From Hoyosella altamirensis (GTDB lineage Bacteria; Actinomycetota; Actinomycetes; Mycobacteriales; Mycobacteriaceae), in NCBI RefSeq assembly GCF_014191505.1, contig NZ_JACHWS010000006.1, forward strand, positions 1 through 64,000: 64,000 nucleotides of DNA, given 5' to 3'. A model generated the notes under the pieces. It saw only the letters and a list, made by a program, of their open reading frames with translations. It was not told the origin of the DNA and made no database searches. The position numbers were made by a program, and so were the translations under genes. Positions 53,987 to 62,327 of this stretch are shown piece after piece. Numbering within the stretch: position 1 is the first letter of the stretch; each line of letters opens with the position of its first letter.

Positions 53987-55405
53987 GTGAAATCACTGCG
54001 CATCCGGCTGCCGCTGATCGCGGCCGCGATCCTCGCCAGCAGTCTCGCGCTTGCGGTGCTGCTCGCTTACCAGCTGCTCAGCCTGGTCGGTCAGCGTGAT
54101 CTCGATCAGGCGCTGCAGCGCGAACTCAACCGGTTCACGCTCGCGCTCACCGAATACTCCGAAGAACACCGCGAACCAGACGGGGTGATCTCGGCGGAGA
54201 CGCTGCGCAACGCTGTCAATGACTACTACCGGCTCAACCCCGGCAGTGATACTTACCTCACCGTAATCCGGCTCGGTAACTCGGTGTTCGTGTCTCCCGC
54301 ACCGCCCGCTCAACTGACTGACCTCAGTGACCGGCTCGCAATACCCCCCAACGCGGGCACCGGATTTGAAACCCTCGACAGCCAGGCAGGGACGCTTCGA
54401 GCTGTGCAGGCACCCATCACCGTCAACGGTGAGACCGCCGGATCCGCGCAAGTGGTGGGTGCCCTCGATCCGATCTCTGACCAGACTTCCCAGTCGCTGG
54501 TCTGGCTGGGTATTGTCGCCGCGATCAGTCTGGTGACCGGCGGAACGGCCCTGTCAATTGTGATCACCCGGACCCTCGCACCGCTGCGTGATCTCGCCGC
54601 GACCGCGCAGCAGACCGGTCAGCTCCACGACCTTGACGCACGAGTGCCGCAACCCGCCCGCCGCGACGAGATCGGCATCCTCGCCGAGGAATTCAACCGG
54701 ATGCTTGACCGTCTGCAGGGCGCGGCGCAGGCACAAACCGACTTCATGGCACGCGTCTCCCACGAGCTGCGCACACCCATCACGATCGCGCGCGGGCACA
54801 CCGAAACCCTCGAGTACAGTCCTACCACCGACCCTCGCAGGATCCAGCACACTGCCGCTATCGTGCGCGAAGAAATCGACCGGATCGCCGGGCTCGTCGA
54901 GGACCTGTTCGCCCTCGCCCGCGCTGACCAGCCAAACTTCATCGCGCCCGAACCCGTCGCGCTGCCCCAGTTCTTCCGCGACCTCACCACCCGAGCGGCG
55001 GGACTGCAGCTGACCGGAGTGAACATCCTCCCGCCTCCAGGCGTCACTATCAACGCCGACCCCACCCGGCTGAGCCAGGCGATCCTCAACCTGCTGCGCA
55101 ACGCCGCGATTCACACCCCCGACGGCACCATAATCACCCTCACCGCCCACGCAGATGCTCATGACGTGCAGTTCATTGTCACCGACGACGGACCCGGAAT
55201 ACCGTCCGCGCTGCTCCGCGACATCACTGAGCCTTACGTGCGCGGGCCACGCCCGCCGCACCACGATTCCACCGGGCTCGGACTCGCCGTGGTCAATGAA
55301 ATAGCCCGCGCCCACCACGGAGAACTCCGGATCACCAGCACCCCATCCGGAACCACCGCCACCATCAGCCTTCCACGACGGGCAACTCCGGCCAGCCCCG
55401 CGTGA
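53987..55405 (+). CDS. Sensor histidine kinase
   Basis: The GTG at 53987 overlaps the response-regulator stop (GTGA); 472 residues. Two membrane helices (LIAAAILASSLALAVLLAY and LVWLGIVAAISLVTGGTAL) bound an extracytoplasmic sensor domain of about 140 residues. HAMP, HisKA (phospho-His in ARVSHELRTPITIAR) and HATPase domains (N box LNLLRNAAIHTP, DDGPGIP, STGLGLAVV) follow. Its own regulator gene is split by the IS256 element, so the kinase either has no partner or phosphorylates another regulator. The promoter may also be cut off. Confidence 0.93.
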   Translation: MKSLRIRLPLIAAAILASSLALAVLLAYQLLSLVGQRDLDQALQRELNRFTLALTEYSEEHREPDGVISAETLRNAVNDYYRLNPGSDTYLTVIRLGNSVFVSPAPPAQLTDLSDRLAIPPNAGTGFETLDSQAGTLRAVQAPITVNGETAGSAQVVGALDPISDQTSQSLVWLGIVAAISLVTGGTALSIVITRTLAPLRDLAATAQQTGQLHDLDARVPQPARRDEIGILAEEFNRMLDRLQGAAQAQTDFMARVSHELRTPITIARGHTETLEYSPTTDPRRIQHTAAIVREEIDRIAGLVEDLFALARADQPNFIAPEPVALPQFFRDLTTRAAGLQLTGVNILPPPGVTINADPTRLSQAILNLLRNAAIHTPDGTIITLTAHADAHDVQFIVTDDGPGIPSALLRDITEPYVRGPRPPHHDSTGLGLAVVNEIARAHHGELRITSTPSGTTATISLPRRATPASPA

Positions 55406-55467
55406 ACGCAGCCCAATGACGCCTGCGCGGGTGAAAGCACCAGGTGGCGGCAGCGCAGGCGAGGGGT

Positions 55468-55645
55468 GCCCGCACTAGCTTTGCCCAGCAACCAGTGCGG
55501 GCGCAGAAGCACAGCTTGCCGCGACCTGATCGATCCGTCCGTGCCAGACTGGCATCCCCCGTGCCCGGGAAGCGCGAACTCGTACACGACCTCCAGCCAA
55601 GTTTCCTCCTGCCTGCGCACGTACCCGTGTGCCTCCAGACAGGCG
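55468..55645 (+). repeat. Dispersed structured repeat, copy 2
   Basis: GCCCGCACT (55468-55476) pairs with AGTGCGGGC (55494-55502) around a 17-nt loop with TGCCCAG. GCGCAGAA follows. A block of about 70 nt at about 55574-55643 is nearly identical to the reverse complement of 44543-44615. The last stem pair is T-A here and C-G in copy 1, so the stem is conserved by compensation. It directly follows the kinase gene. Confidence 0.55.
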
Positions 55646-55680
55646 CACCCGGCAGCGATGCAATCCGGGGCGTAACCCCG

Positions 55681-55872
55681 GTGTTCGCGTCATCAAGCAG
55701 CAGCCAGGCCGCCACCGCCAGCAACTACACCGATGCGTTCACCAGCGCGTACGACGCCTACAACCACATGTTCATGACCGCCGAAGTTCTCGCGGGCGGA
55801 ATTGTCGCGTTTATGGGCGAGGCGATGCCAGAAGGCGGCGTCGAAACCGGAGGTGGTGGAACCGCAAAGTAA
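55681..55872 (+). pseudogene. C-terminal fragment of an unknown protein
   Basis: A protein-like stretch (YTDAFTSAYDAYNHMFMTAE, VLAGGIVAFMGEAMPEGG) ends at a TAA at 55872. Upstream it runs into the dispersed repeat, so a start is lacking; a GTG at 55681 could start a 63-residue product. Not recognised. Confidence 0.4.
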
Positions 55873-56099
55873 CCACCCAATCGTTGCGCGGATCTAGCCG
55901 AGCTTTCCACTCCTTCACCCGGCTGGGCCCGCGTGGCTCTCCATCTGACGGGATCCGTCACATGCCTCGACGAATCGTGCTCCACCTGTTGGCGCTCGCA
56001 CTTGTCGCGGGCTGCGGGAGCGCCGGTGAATGGTGTGCTCCCCTCCGATTGGTCCGGCTGTTATGTGAGTCCTTCTGATTTCATAGAAGGCTGGACATT

Positions 56100-56381
56100 A
56101 TGGCTGGACGGAAACGTCATTCCCCGGAGGAGATCATCCGTAAGTTGCGCAAAGCTGATGAGCTCGCGGCGCGGGATACGGACGTGGATGAGATTGCGCG
56201 TCAGCTCGGGATCTCGACCGCCACGTTGTACAACTGGCGCAAACAGTACGGCGGCATGAAAGCCGACGACGCGAAGCGGCTCAAAGAGCTTGACGCGGAG
56301 AACAAGCGCTTGAAGCGGCTGCTTGCGGAGGCGGAGCTGGAGAAGGACGCGTTGCGGGAGATCGCGCGGGGAAACTTCTAG
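56100..56381 (+). CDS. ISa copy 2 orfA
   Basis: 93 residues, nearly identical to the protein at 10634-10915 (one T/K change in KLRKADELAARD), with the same HTH and coiled coil. It starts with ATG and ends before the orfB deletion. Confidence 0.9.
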   Translation: MAGRKRHSPEEIIRKLRKADELAARDTDVDEIARQLGISTATLYNWRKQYGGMKADDAKRLKELDAENKRLKRLLAEAELEKDALREIARGNF

Positions 56382-56412
56382 GCCCGGCGGCGAAGCGGCG
56401 GGCCGTGACGAT

Positions 56413-57219
56413 CGTTTGGGGTTATCGGAGCGGCTCGCGTGCCGCGTTGCCGGGCAGCATCGTTCGACCCAGCGCAAACCACCTGCGGACCAGACGCCTG
56501 CCGATCCGGATTCTGGTGTGCGGCAATGGCTGCGTGACTGGGCGAAATCTCACCCCCGCAAGGGCTACCGGCGGGCGTGGGCGGCGCTGCGGGCAGAGGG
56601 CATGGTCATTAATCGCAAGAAAGTGCACCGGCTGTGGCGGGAGGAAGGACTGCGAGTCGCGCAGCGGAGGCGCAGACGCAAACGTGTCGGCGCACCGCCG
56701 GTACCGATCACCGAAGCCATGGCACCGAATGAGGTGTGGGCCATCGACTTCCAATTTGACACCACCGCCGACGGATGCACCTTCAAAATCGCGTCAACGG
56801 TCGACGAACACACCCGGGAATCGCTGCTCAACATCGTCGGCCGGTCGATCACCGCCGACGATCTGATCGTCGCGCTGACCGCCGTGATCGCGCGCCGCGG
56901 CACCGCCCCAACAGTGCTGCGCTGCGACAACGGCCCGGAACTGATCTCCCGGGCACTCAACAACTTCTGCGAGGGCAGGATCGGCATCGCCTACATCCCG
57001 CCCGCAAGCCCCTGGTGCAACGGTCATATCGAATCATTCAACAACCGGCTGCGCGACGAATGCCTCAACCTCAACGTATTCCACAGCATCCTCGAAGCAC
57101 GGGTCGTCATCGGCGACTGGAAGCAAACATATAACCTCACCCACCGGCACTCGGCGCTGAACTACCTCACACCAATCGAGTACGCTGCAACCTGTCAACC
57201 CCAAACCAAGGCCGCATAA
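56413..57219 (+). pseudogene. ISa copy 2 orfB with 10-bp deletion at its start
   Basis: From RLGLSERLACRVAGQ onward it is like copy 1, with all DDE residues. The 10 bases around its original start (GCTCCAAACT) are missing. This puts orfB in the +1 instead of the -1 frame relative to orfA and fuses it to an overlapping open frame from 56323. Normal -1 frameshifting would not make OrfAB here. Confidence 0.8.
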
Positions 57220-57256
57220 CGCCTGGTGGGGTTGACCCCGTTTGGTGGACATCGGT

Positions 57257-58148
57257 TTAAGCGGCTTGAACCGCTGGGATCATGAGTTGCTGCTCGAACG
57301 TTACCGGGCTGATCATCCCGAGCCGTGTGTGCCGGCGACGCCGGTTGTAGACCCGTTCGATCCAGTCCCCGGTCGCAAGCTTCGCCGCAGCCTTGGCCGG
57401 CCACGAATGCCGATCGTAGAACTCGGTTTTCAGAGTGGACCAGAACGATTCCTGCTGAGCGTTGTCCCAGCACACCCCGGTCCGGCCGGCCGAGAGCCGC
57501 ACCCCGAGCTCGCCGACCACGCCTGGCCAGCTGCGCCGAGGTGTACTGACAGCCGCGGTCCGCATGCAAGATCACCCCGGCCACGTCCCGGCCCCGCAGT
57601 GCGACCGCCCGGCGCAGCGCGGTCTCCACCAGATCAGTGCGCATGTGGTCCTCAATCGCCCAGCCGAGTACCCGCCGCGAGCAGCCATCGCGGACCGCGC
57701 ACAGATACAGCCAGCCCTGCCCGGTGGCCAGGTACGTGATGTCCGAGGTCCAGACCGCATCAAGCTGCCCGCGGTCGAAGTCGCGGTTCACCAAATCCGG
57801 GAGCGAGTGCGCGGACTCGCCGGCAAGCGTCGTCACTGGTCGCCACCTGGCCGGGCTGATGCCTTGAATACCATTGTGTCGCATGATTTTCGCGACGGTC
57901 TTGCGAGACACGGTTTCACCGTCATCGCGCAGGTCGGCCAGGATTCTGGGCGCACCGTTAACCCCGTCGGATGCGATGTGCGCATCAACAATCTTCGTGT
58001 TGAGTTCTGCACGGCGCTGAGCTCGCGGGCCGGGCTCGCTGGCCTGGCGCTGTTTCCACGCGTAGTAGCCGGAGCGGGACACCCCGAGCAGTTCGGCCAT
58101 GCGGGTGATACCGAAGCTCGCCTTCTCCACGTCCATCAGCGTGAACAT
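57257..58148 (-). pseudogene. ISb orfB transposase, frameshifted
   Basis: The 5' part encodes the HTH (FGITRMAELLGVSRSGYYAW) and the first catalytic Asp (DAVWTSDITYLATGQGW), up to HADRGCQYTSAQLA (second Asp). The frame slips near 57525. The next frame continues VVGELGVRLSAGRTGVCWDN with the Glu in QQESFWSTLKTE, to the end at 57257. A single-base indel is the cause. IS inactive unless corrected. Confidence 0.85.
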
Positions 58149-58150
58149 GG

Positions 58151-58495
58151 CTACCGGTTCTGGTTCTCGGTCGCGAAGAAGGCGGCCGCTTTTTTCAGAA
58201 ACTCGCGGTCCATCCGCAGCTCGGTGACCTCGCGGCGCAGCCGTTCGAGCTCGGCACGTTCATCGGCATCCAGCGCCGGTGGCGGGTCGTCCATCTTCGC
58301 CCGCTCGATCGCGACCCACCGGCCCAGCAGGGCTTCGCCCACGCCGATCTCTTTAGCGACGTGTGCAATCGGGCGGCCGGTGTCGATCACCAGATGCGCG
58401 GCATCACGCCGGTACGCCGCGGTGTAGCTCTTGCGTTTACTCCCACAGGAACATCCTCCTGCCAGGCATGCCTGGCCATCAAGGACGTCCACCAA
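58151..58495 (-). CDS. ISb orfA
   Basis: About 114 codons. The conserved part begins KRKSYTAAYRRDAAHLVIDT with HTH AHVAKEIGVGEALLGRWV. A coiled-coil tail (ERAELERLRREVTELRMD, REFLKKAAAFFA) is typical of IS3 OrfA. The annotated start is uncertain; a shorter protein is likely. Confidence 0.85.
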   Translation of the reverse strand: MVDVLDGQACLAGGCSCGSKRKSYTAAYRRDAAHLVIDTGRPIAHVAKEIGVGEALLGRWVAIERAKMDDPPPALDADERAELERLRREVTELRMDREFLKKAAAFFATENQNR

Positions 58496-58640
58496 ACGGG
58501 GTCAACCCCACGCCAACCGTGGGCCCAGAGTTGCGCCTCATCACCTGCGGCGGCGACTTCGATAATCGAGAACACAGCTACCGAGACAACATCATCGCAT
58601 TCGCAGCTATTACCGGCTAAACACAGAGAAGAGGCCCAAC

Positions 58641-58947
58641 ATGAAGAGTCAACTACGATTATGGGTCCCCTGACTGCCGCAGCTGCAATGTTGCTCACCG
58701 GATGTGCCAGCCGAACGACCGAATGCCGACAGAGCCTGAGACGGCAATAACGGTTCCAGTCGAGTCCGCGCATCGGCCACCTGACTCCTTACCGAAGCCG
58801 CACGGTCGCAGGGCCACGAATCCCGCCTGGCTGCAGCAGGTGTACAGGATCGCTTGGTCCAGGTCGGCAGCCTGCGGCCATGGCGGTCCCAGCCTCCGCG
58901 CTGGCACTTGCCGTTCAGTTGAGCGCATCGAGCATGGGACTGCCTGA
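58641..58947 (+). pseudogene. Lipoprotein gene remnant after the sortase
   Basis: An ATG at 58641 with AGAGG upstream opens KSQLRLW and stops at 58673. One base away the frame reads GPLTAAAAMLLTGCASRT, a signal peptide with lipobox LLTGC. A second slip leads to a Pro-rich stretch (MPTEPETAITVPVESAHRPP) ending at 58947. At least two frameshifts are needed, so it is decayed. It sat downstream of the sortase gene in the same direction. Confidence 0.55.
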
Positions 58948-59244
58948 ATAACGGTGGATCTGGTCTTGGTCTGACACGCCGAGCAGCCCTGCGGCATGTG
59001 GTTCCTGCCCACGTTCACGGGTGTTGAGGGAGTCCATTGAGAGCAAGTGGCTACCACAGCGATCGGCGCCAATCCCCTTATATGAATGGCGGGCGGGCCG
59101 GAGACCACGCGCAGGGGTGGTGTGCGGACTTCCTGGCTCTTGCCCTCTCTGAACAGGCTGGCGAACTGAGCACAATGTTGATTGATAATTGTTGTACCAA
59201 TTCATTAATTCAAGTGGACTCGCCACAAGGGCGTGTGGATTGGC

Positions 59245-59523
59245 TCATCTGTTCTTTCCGAGCCACGCTGTGAGGGCCTCGTTGGTGATGTCGCGGATCT
59301 TCATGTCCTTATCGACTGCAGCCGGGCGTACCTCCCTGAGAAGTTCCGGCGTGATCCGCGTGCTGAACGGCACGAGCATCTTCGCGGCTGCCGGTGCCGT
59401 GACGGTGGACTTAGGAGCAGGCTTTGTCGCAGGTGTCGGCTCTGGCGCAAGCGGATGGCTCTTCCGAGGTGCCTTCTGCAGCCTGGCGCCGAACGCGCTG
59501 ACTGGCTCCTTGCGTGCGGGCAT
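59245..59523 (-). CDS. RHH-type plasmid partition or antitoxin protein
   Basis: 92 residues. A Pro/Ala/Lys-rich first half precedes a C-terminal RHH-like domain (STRITPELLREVRPAAVDKD, ITNEALTAWLG). The start overlaps the stop of a parA remnant (TAATG), the usual parA-parB order. It may still be expressed, but its ATPase partner is truncated. Confidence 0.7.
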   Translation of the reverse strand: MPARKEPVSAFGARLQKAPRKSHPLAPEPTPATKPAPKSTVTAPAAAKMLVPFSTRITPELLREVRPAAVDKDMKIRDITNEALTAWLGKNR

Positions 59524-59645
59524 TACTTACTGCCTCCATTCGTGATCCTTGGCAGATGCACATCGAACGCCGCGATGAGATCAGCCGCGCGGCTGCCGTA
59601 TGAGTGGATCGGCTCGCGGGCACCCACGCTTCCGCGATGACGGTG
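59523..59645 (-). pseudogene. C-terminal remnant of a second parA
   Basis: About 38 codons read VGAREPIHSYGSRAADLIAA then FDVHLPRITNGGSK-stop, which resembles ParA C-termini (PIHxYGxRxxE). Homology stops near 59645, where unrelated sequence begins. It overlaps the RHH gene start, so it is what is left of a parAB operon. Confidence 0.6.
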
Positions 59646-59761
59646 CGGAGTGGAATGCGAATACAAGGTGGTTAACGCATCTGCACCGCCCGAGCCCGCC
59701 GCTGGGTGGTGGCCGTCCCTTCCAGGTGTTCAAATGTAGTCACTTGTAATACATTGATTCT

Positions 59762-60067
59762 GTGGCGGAACTCTTCGATCTGGACCTTCTTGATGGAGAC
59801 GACCCGTTCGAGATCGACGTTCAAGCCGCACACCTGTTCAAACATCCCCGCCTGGGCATCGAGGACATCCACGAGGTCTGGGCATCCGACCCCATGTTTT
59901 ATCCCGCAAAACCACCCGCGCACTGGCTGATGGTCGCCGAGGTCCATGGCCAGATCCTCATGGTCCCCCTCGCCCCATCCCGAGACGCAAACCCCGCAAA
60001 ATGCCGCCCCATCGGCTGCTACCAAGCATCCAAACACCTCGCCGACCAGTACCGGAGAGACCGATGA
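59762..60067 (+). CDS. BrnT-like toxin
   Basis: 101 residues from a GTG. The segment LFKHPRLGIEDIHEVWASDP, then WLMVAEVHGQILMVPL and CRPIGCYQASKHLADQYR, follows the BrnT pattern (KHxxxxxE, beta hairpin, RPIxxxxAxxxE/Y). BrnT is a RelE-fold ribonuclease in type II TA systems. It is followed by a small RHH antitoxin with a 4-nt overlap, the usual toxin-first order of brnTA. Confidence 0.65.
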   Translation: MAELFDLDLLDGDDPFEIDVQAAHLFKHPRLGIEDIHEVWASDPMFYPAKPPAHWLMVAEVHGQILMVPLAPSRDANPAKCRPIGCYQASKHLADQYRRDR

Positions 60068-60285
60068 ACCAGCCCATGACCCCCGACGAGGAATACGACT
60101 TCTACGCCCGCGCCGAGAACCAGGAACCCCAAGGCCCCGGACGGCGCCGGCTGACGGCTACGGTGCCGGTTCGCTTCCCAGCCGACCTGCTGGAGAAGAT
60201 CCGCGCAGCAGCTGCTGCCGACGACCGGTCCGTCTCAGCCTGGATTCGCCGCGCCGTCGAGCACGAACTCCGCGATTCCGCCTAA
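60064..60285 (+). CDS. BrnA-like ribbon-helix-helix antitoxin
   Basis: 73 residues from an ATG overlapping the toxin stop (ATGA). The C-terminal RHH is clear: TVPVRFPADLLEKIRAAAAADD, split as TVPVRFPADLLEKI and RAAAAADDRSVSAWIRRAVE. It binds the toxin and autorepresses the operon. Confidence 0.75.
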   Translation: MNQPMTPDEEYDFYARAENQEPQGPGRRRLTATVPVRFPADLLEKIRAAAAADDRSVSAWIRRAVEHELRDSA

Positions 60286-60410
60286 AGCGCTCACGAGTCC
60301 CGACGCCCGCGCGGTCGCACATCCAGGTATACAAGAACCCACGCAGACACCGCTACCGCCTTATATCGGAAACGACCGTCTGCGCGGGACCCGCCCGCAG
60401 CCCCCTTCGA

Positions 60411-60986
60411 GTGGGACACAACATCGGGTACGCCAGAATCTCGACCGCCGATCAGAACCCGCAGCTGCAGCTCGACGCACTGGACGCAGCGGACTGCCTG
60501 AAGGTCTACACTGACACCGCGACCGGCACCAAAGCCGACCGGCCGCAATGGAACGCCTGCCTGGGTGATCTGCGTCCCGGCGACACCCTGCTCATCTGGA
60601 AGATCGACCGGCTCGGCCGCAACCTGCGGGACCTCATCGACATAGTGACCACCCTGCAGGCCCGGGGCGTCGGGGTGCGCTCGCTGACCAATGGGATTGT
60701 CGACACCGCCACCGCGCACGGCAAACTCGTCTTCGGCATGTTCGCCCTGATGGCCGAATACGAGGCTGCGCTCATCAAGGAACGCACCGAGGCAGGGTTG
60801 GCTGCCGCGCGTGCCCGAGGACGTAAAGGCGGGCGCAAACCGAAAATGACTCCCACCCTGATCGGCAAGGCCCAGCGCATGTACGACTCGCGCCAGTTCA
60901 CCATGGCCGAGATCGCCCAATCCTGCGGGGTCACACCCATGACGATCTACCGCACCATCAGAACCAGCCGCCCCGCAACGTCCTAA
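60411..60986 (+). CDS. Serine recombinase (resolvase/invertase)
   Basis: 191 residues from a GTG at 60411. Catalytic region GYARISTADQNPQLQLDAL, then WKIDRLGRNLRDL, LIKERTEAGLAAARARGRKGG and a C-terminal HTH (FTMAEIAQSCGVTPMTIYRTI). It is not part of a visible transposon; no transposase or terminal repeats are nearby. It may resolve plasmid multimers. Confidence 0.9.
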   Translation: MGHNIGYARISTADQNPQLQLDALDAADCLKVYTDTATGTKADRPQWNACLGDLRPGDTLLIWKIDRLGRNLRDLIDIVTTLQARGVGVRSLTNGIVDTATAHGKLVFGMFALMAEYEAALIKERTEAGLAAARARGRKGGRKPKMTPTLIGKAQRMYDSRQFTMAEIAQSCGVTPMTIYRTIRTSRPATS

Positions 60987-61181
60987 ACCCCAAACCACCG
61001 CTAGCGCTAACGGCTGCGCGGATCATCCTCAAGCCCGGGTTTCGGCGCGGCAGTCACGGTCGCGCAGAAGGTGCTGACTCCTGAGGTGGCTCAGGTGGCG
61101 ATCGCCGGGATCACCGACCCGGCAGCGGCACTGACCCGGATCAGGTTGCCGGTGTCGTAGTAGTCGATGTCTGACCAAGAC

Positions 61182-61796
61182 CTATTGCGGCGGCTGAATG
61201 ATCGTGACCGACCGGACTGGTGGCGCGACTCGTATTCCGCATTGCCGCGCGGCAGCGGTGTAGGGGGTGGGTGTCGTATCGTATTCCCATGTTCCACGTC
61301 CGGCGTTACTGAACAGCGCGATTGCTTGGCTGGCTCCGGTAGTGAATCTGGATTGATAGACGATTCCGGCGAAATTTTTCGCAAAAGCCGCCGCCCATTC
61401 TCGTGGCACTGTGTAGGGGGTGGTGGTGCCGAGTTCGCGTGTTAAGCCGTAACTAGCGGCCTGTTCGCGGCAGGTGTTCGCTAGCCGCTTCGTCGCTGGC
61501 GCACGCAGTTTCGATACCACCCGAGTGTTCGCAAATTCTGCGCTGACCACGCCCAATTGGACGAGTGTTGTACCGGCGGTTTCGCGTACAGCAGTGCACG
61601 GGTCGAAGGCGAGATAGCAGGTGCCGCGCGGGGCTTCGAGGTCAAACCGCCCTTCCCCTGAGGATGAGAACCACCAGGGGCTGAGATCACGACGGTGTGC
61701 CCGGTATAACGTGCGAGCGCGAGTCAACCGGTATTGTGGGAATGTTGACAGGTCGCGGTCACCGGGCGGTGGCAGCGCAGGTTGTTGACGTGTCAC
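61182..61796 (-). CDS. RES-domain toxin, TA module 3
   Basis: The GTG at 61796 overlaps the antitoxin stop (GTGA); 204 residues. RES pattern: LYRAHRRDLSPWWFSSSGEG, FDLEAPRGTCYLAFDPCTAV, RETAGTTL, and VYQSRFTTGASQAIALFSNAG near the end. This is the FDLxxPxGTCYLA subtype common in Actinobacteria. Expected activity: NAD+ degradation. Confidence 0.85.
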   Translation of the reverse strand: MTRQQPALPPPGDRDLSTFPQYRLTRARTLYRAHRRDLSPWWFSSSGEGRFDLEAPRGTCYLAFDPCTAVRETAGTTLVQLGVVSAEFANTRVVSKLRAPATKRLANTCREQAASYGLTRELGTTTPYTVPREWAAAFAKNFAGIVYQSRFTTGASQAIALFSNAGRGTWEYDTTPTPYTAAARQCGIRVAPPVRSVTIIQPPQ

Positions 61797-62311
61797 GCGC
61801 CCCACCGGGCTGCGTCAACATGGGCGAGTTCTAATACCGCACTCGTGCGGCCAGCTCGTATCGCCTCCACTGCTGTCTCGCCGAGTTGTTCGTTCTCCGC
61901 ACACATCCATACCGCACACGTCCACGGGTCTGCCCCCGCTCGAAGAACCTTCCAGACATCATTGAGGCCGGGATGTAGTGCGCCGCTTGAGGTGAACTGC
62001 CACACCGGGTACACCCACTGGCGGTCTTCAAGCTGGCAGGCAATAAGTGACCCAGCATGAACTCGCTTCGCGATTGCTTGCCGACTTGTCCCGAGCCATC
62101 GCACAAGACCTGCGGTGTCATAAAAGGGGCCGACCAGGCGATCGAAAACATGACTTGAAGGTAGCGCGGCGATCATCGCTTCCGCTAGGGCTTCAGCGTC
62201 GTCAAACGCCGAATGAGGGACACCTCCCTTACGTGCGGCCATGAACGCGTGGTGGACCCGGTTGCGCAGCACGTCCATAAGTTCACGTTCTTTGTCATCG
62301 AGTGACGACAT
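61793..62311 (-). CDS. Antitoxin of Xre/RES-type TA module 3
   Basis: The ATG at 62311 has GGAGGT 4 nt upstream; 172 residues. A middle HTH-like segment (AGLVRWLGTSRQAIAKRVHAG) is followed by WVYPVWQFTSSGALHPGL and a C-terminal helical part ending VDAARWGA. The W-x-P-x-WQF motif is shared with modules 1 and 2. Tandem GTCAACC repeats lie in the promoter. Confidence 0.8.
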   Translation of the reverse strand: MSSLDDKERELMDVLRNRVHHAFMAARKGGVPHSAFDDAEALAEAMIAALPSSHVFDRLVGPFYDTAGLVRWLGTSRQAIAKRVHAGSLIACQLEDRQWVYPVWQFTSSGALHPGLNDVWKVLRAGADPWTCAVWMCAENEQLGETAVEAIRAGRTSAVLELAHVDAARWGA

Positions 62312-62327
62312 CGCACCTCCAGGGACG

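Larger units (their letters stand above)
51870..53990 (+). pseudogene. OmpR-family response regulator split by an IS256-type element
   Basis: The N-terminal part (51870-52081) has the receiver domain: VLVIEDEPRIASFIEFGL and the phospho-Asp in VIVLDLMLPRM. The C-terminal part (53531-53990) has PVVVLTAKDAV, the Lys in YLVKPF, and a winged helix (LTNREFRLLEVFMRHPG ... VRGGGYRLVD). Deleting the IS with one GCGGGGGG copy rejoins the frame exactly (CTG CGC GCG GGG GGC TCA ACC GTG). The gene is inactivated. The histidine kinase follows with a 4-nt overlap. Confidence 0.92.
56031..57226 (+). mobile_element. ISa copy 2, right end missing
   Basis: The left end TGGTGTGCTCCCC is at 56031. The sequence follows copy 1 closely up to CCGCATAACGC (about 57222), after which the last two dozen or so bases are missing and ISb begins at 57227. 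orfB carries a 10-bp deletion after 56412 relative to copy 1. No target duplication is found, as expected for a deletion product. Confidence 0.88.
57227..58510 (-). mobile_element. ISb, IS3-family element
   Basis: 1284 bp bounded by perfect inverted repeats TGGGGTTGACCCCGTTTGG then TGGAC (from 57227, and inverted up to 58510). It encodes orfA and a frameshifted orfB. The flanking bases do not match (TGG and CGC), so no target duplication is left. A solo end of the same element is at 35474. Confidence 0.92.
55963..58620 (+). pseudogene. Class F sortase-like lipoprotein gene destroyed by ISa and ISb
   Basis: The N-terminus is at 55963-56030 (MPRRIVLHLLALALVAGC, a lipobox with Cys). The C-terminus is at 58511-58620 (PELRLITCGGDFDNREHSY ... 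IIAFAAITG-stop). The motif LITCGG is the sortase active-site Cys region, and the tail matches actinobacterial class F sortases, which often have such an N-terminus. Only about 55 of the usual 200 or more residues remain, so the middle was deleted between or by the two IS elements. Function lost. Confidence 0.75.

Noticed and set aside
61034-61160. Plus-strand stretch reading VAQKVLTPEVAQVAIAGITD up to a TAG
   Set aside because: Looks protein-like, but lacks a start and any known family; too short to call beyond a possible fragment.
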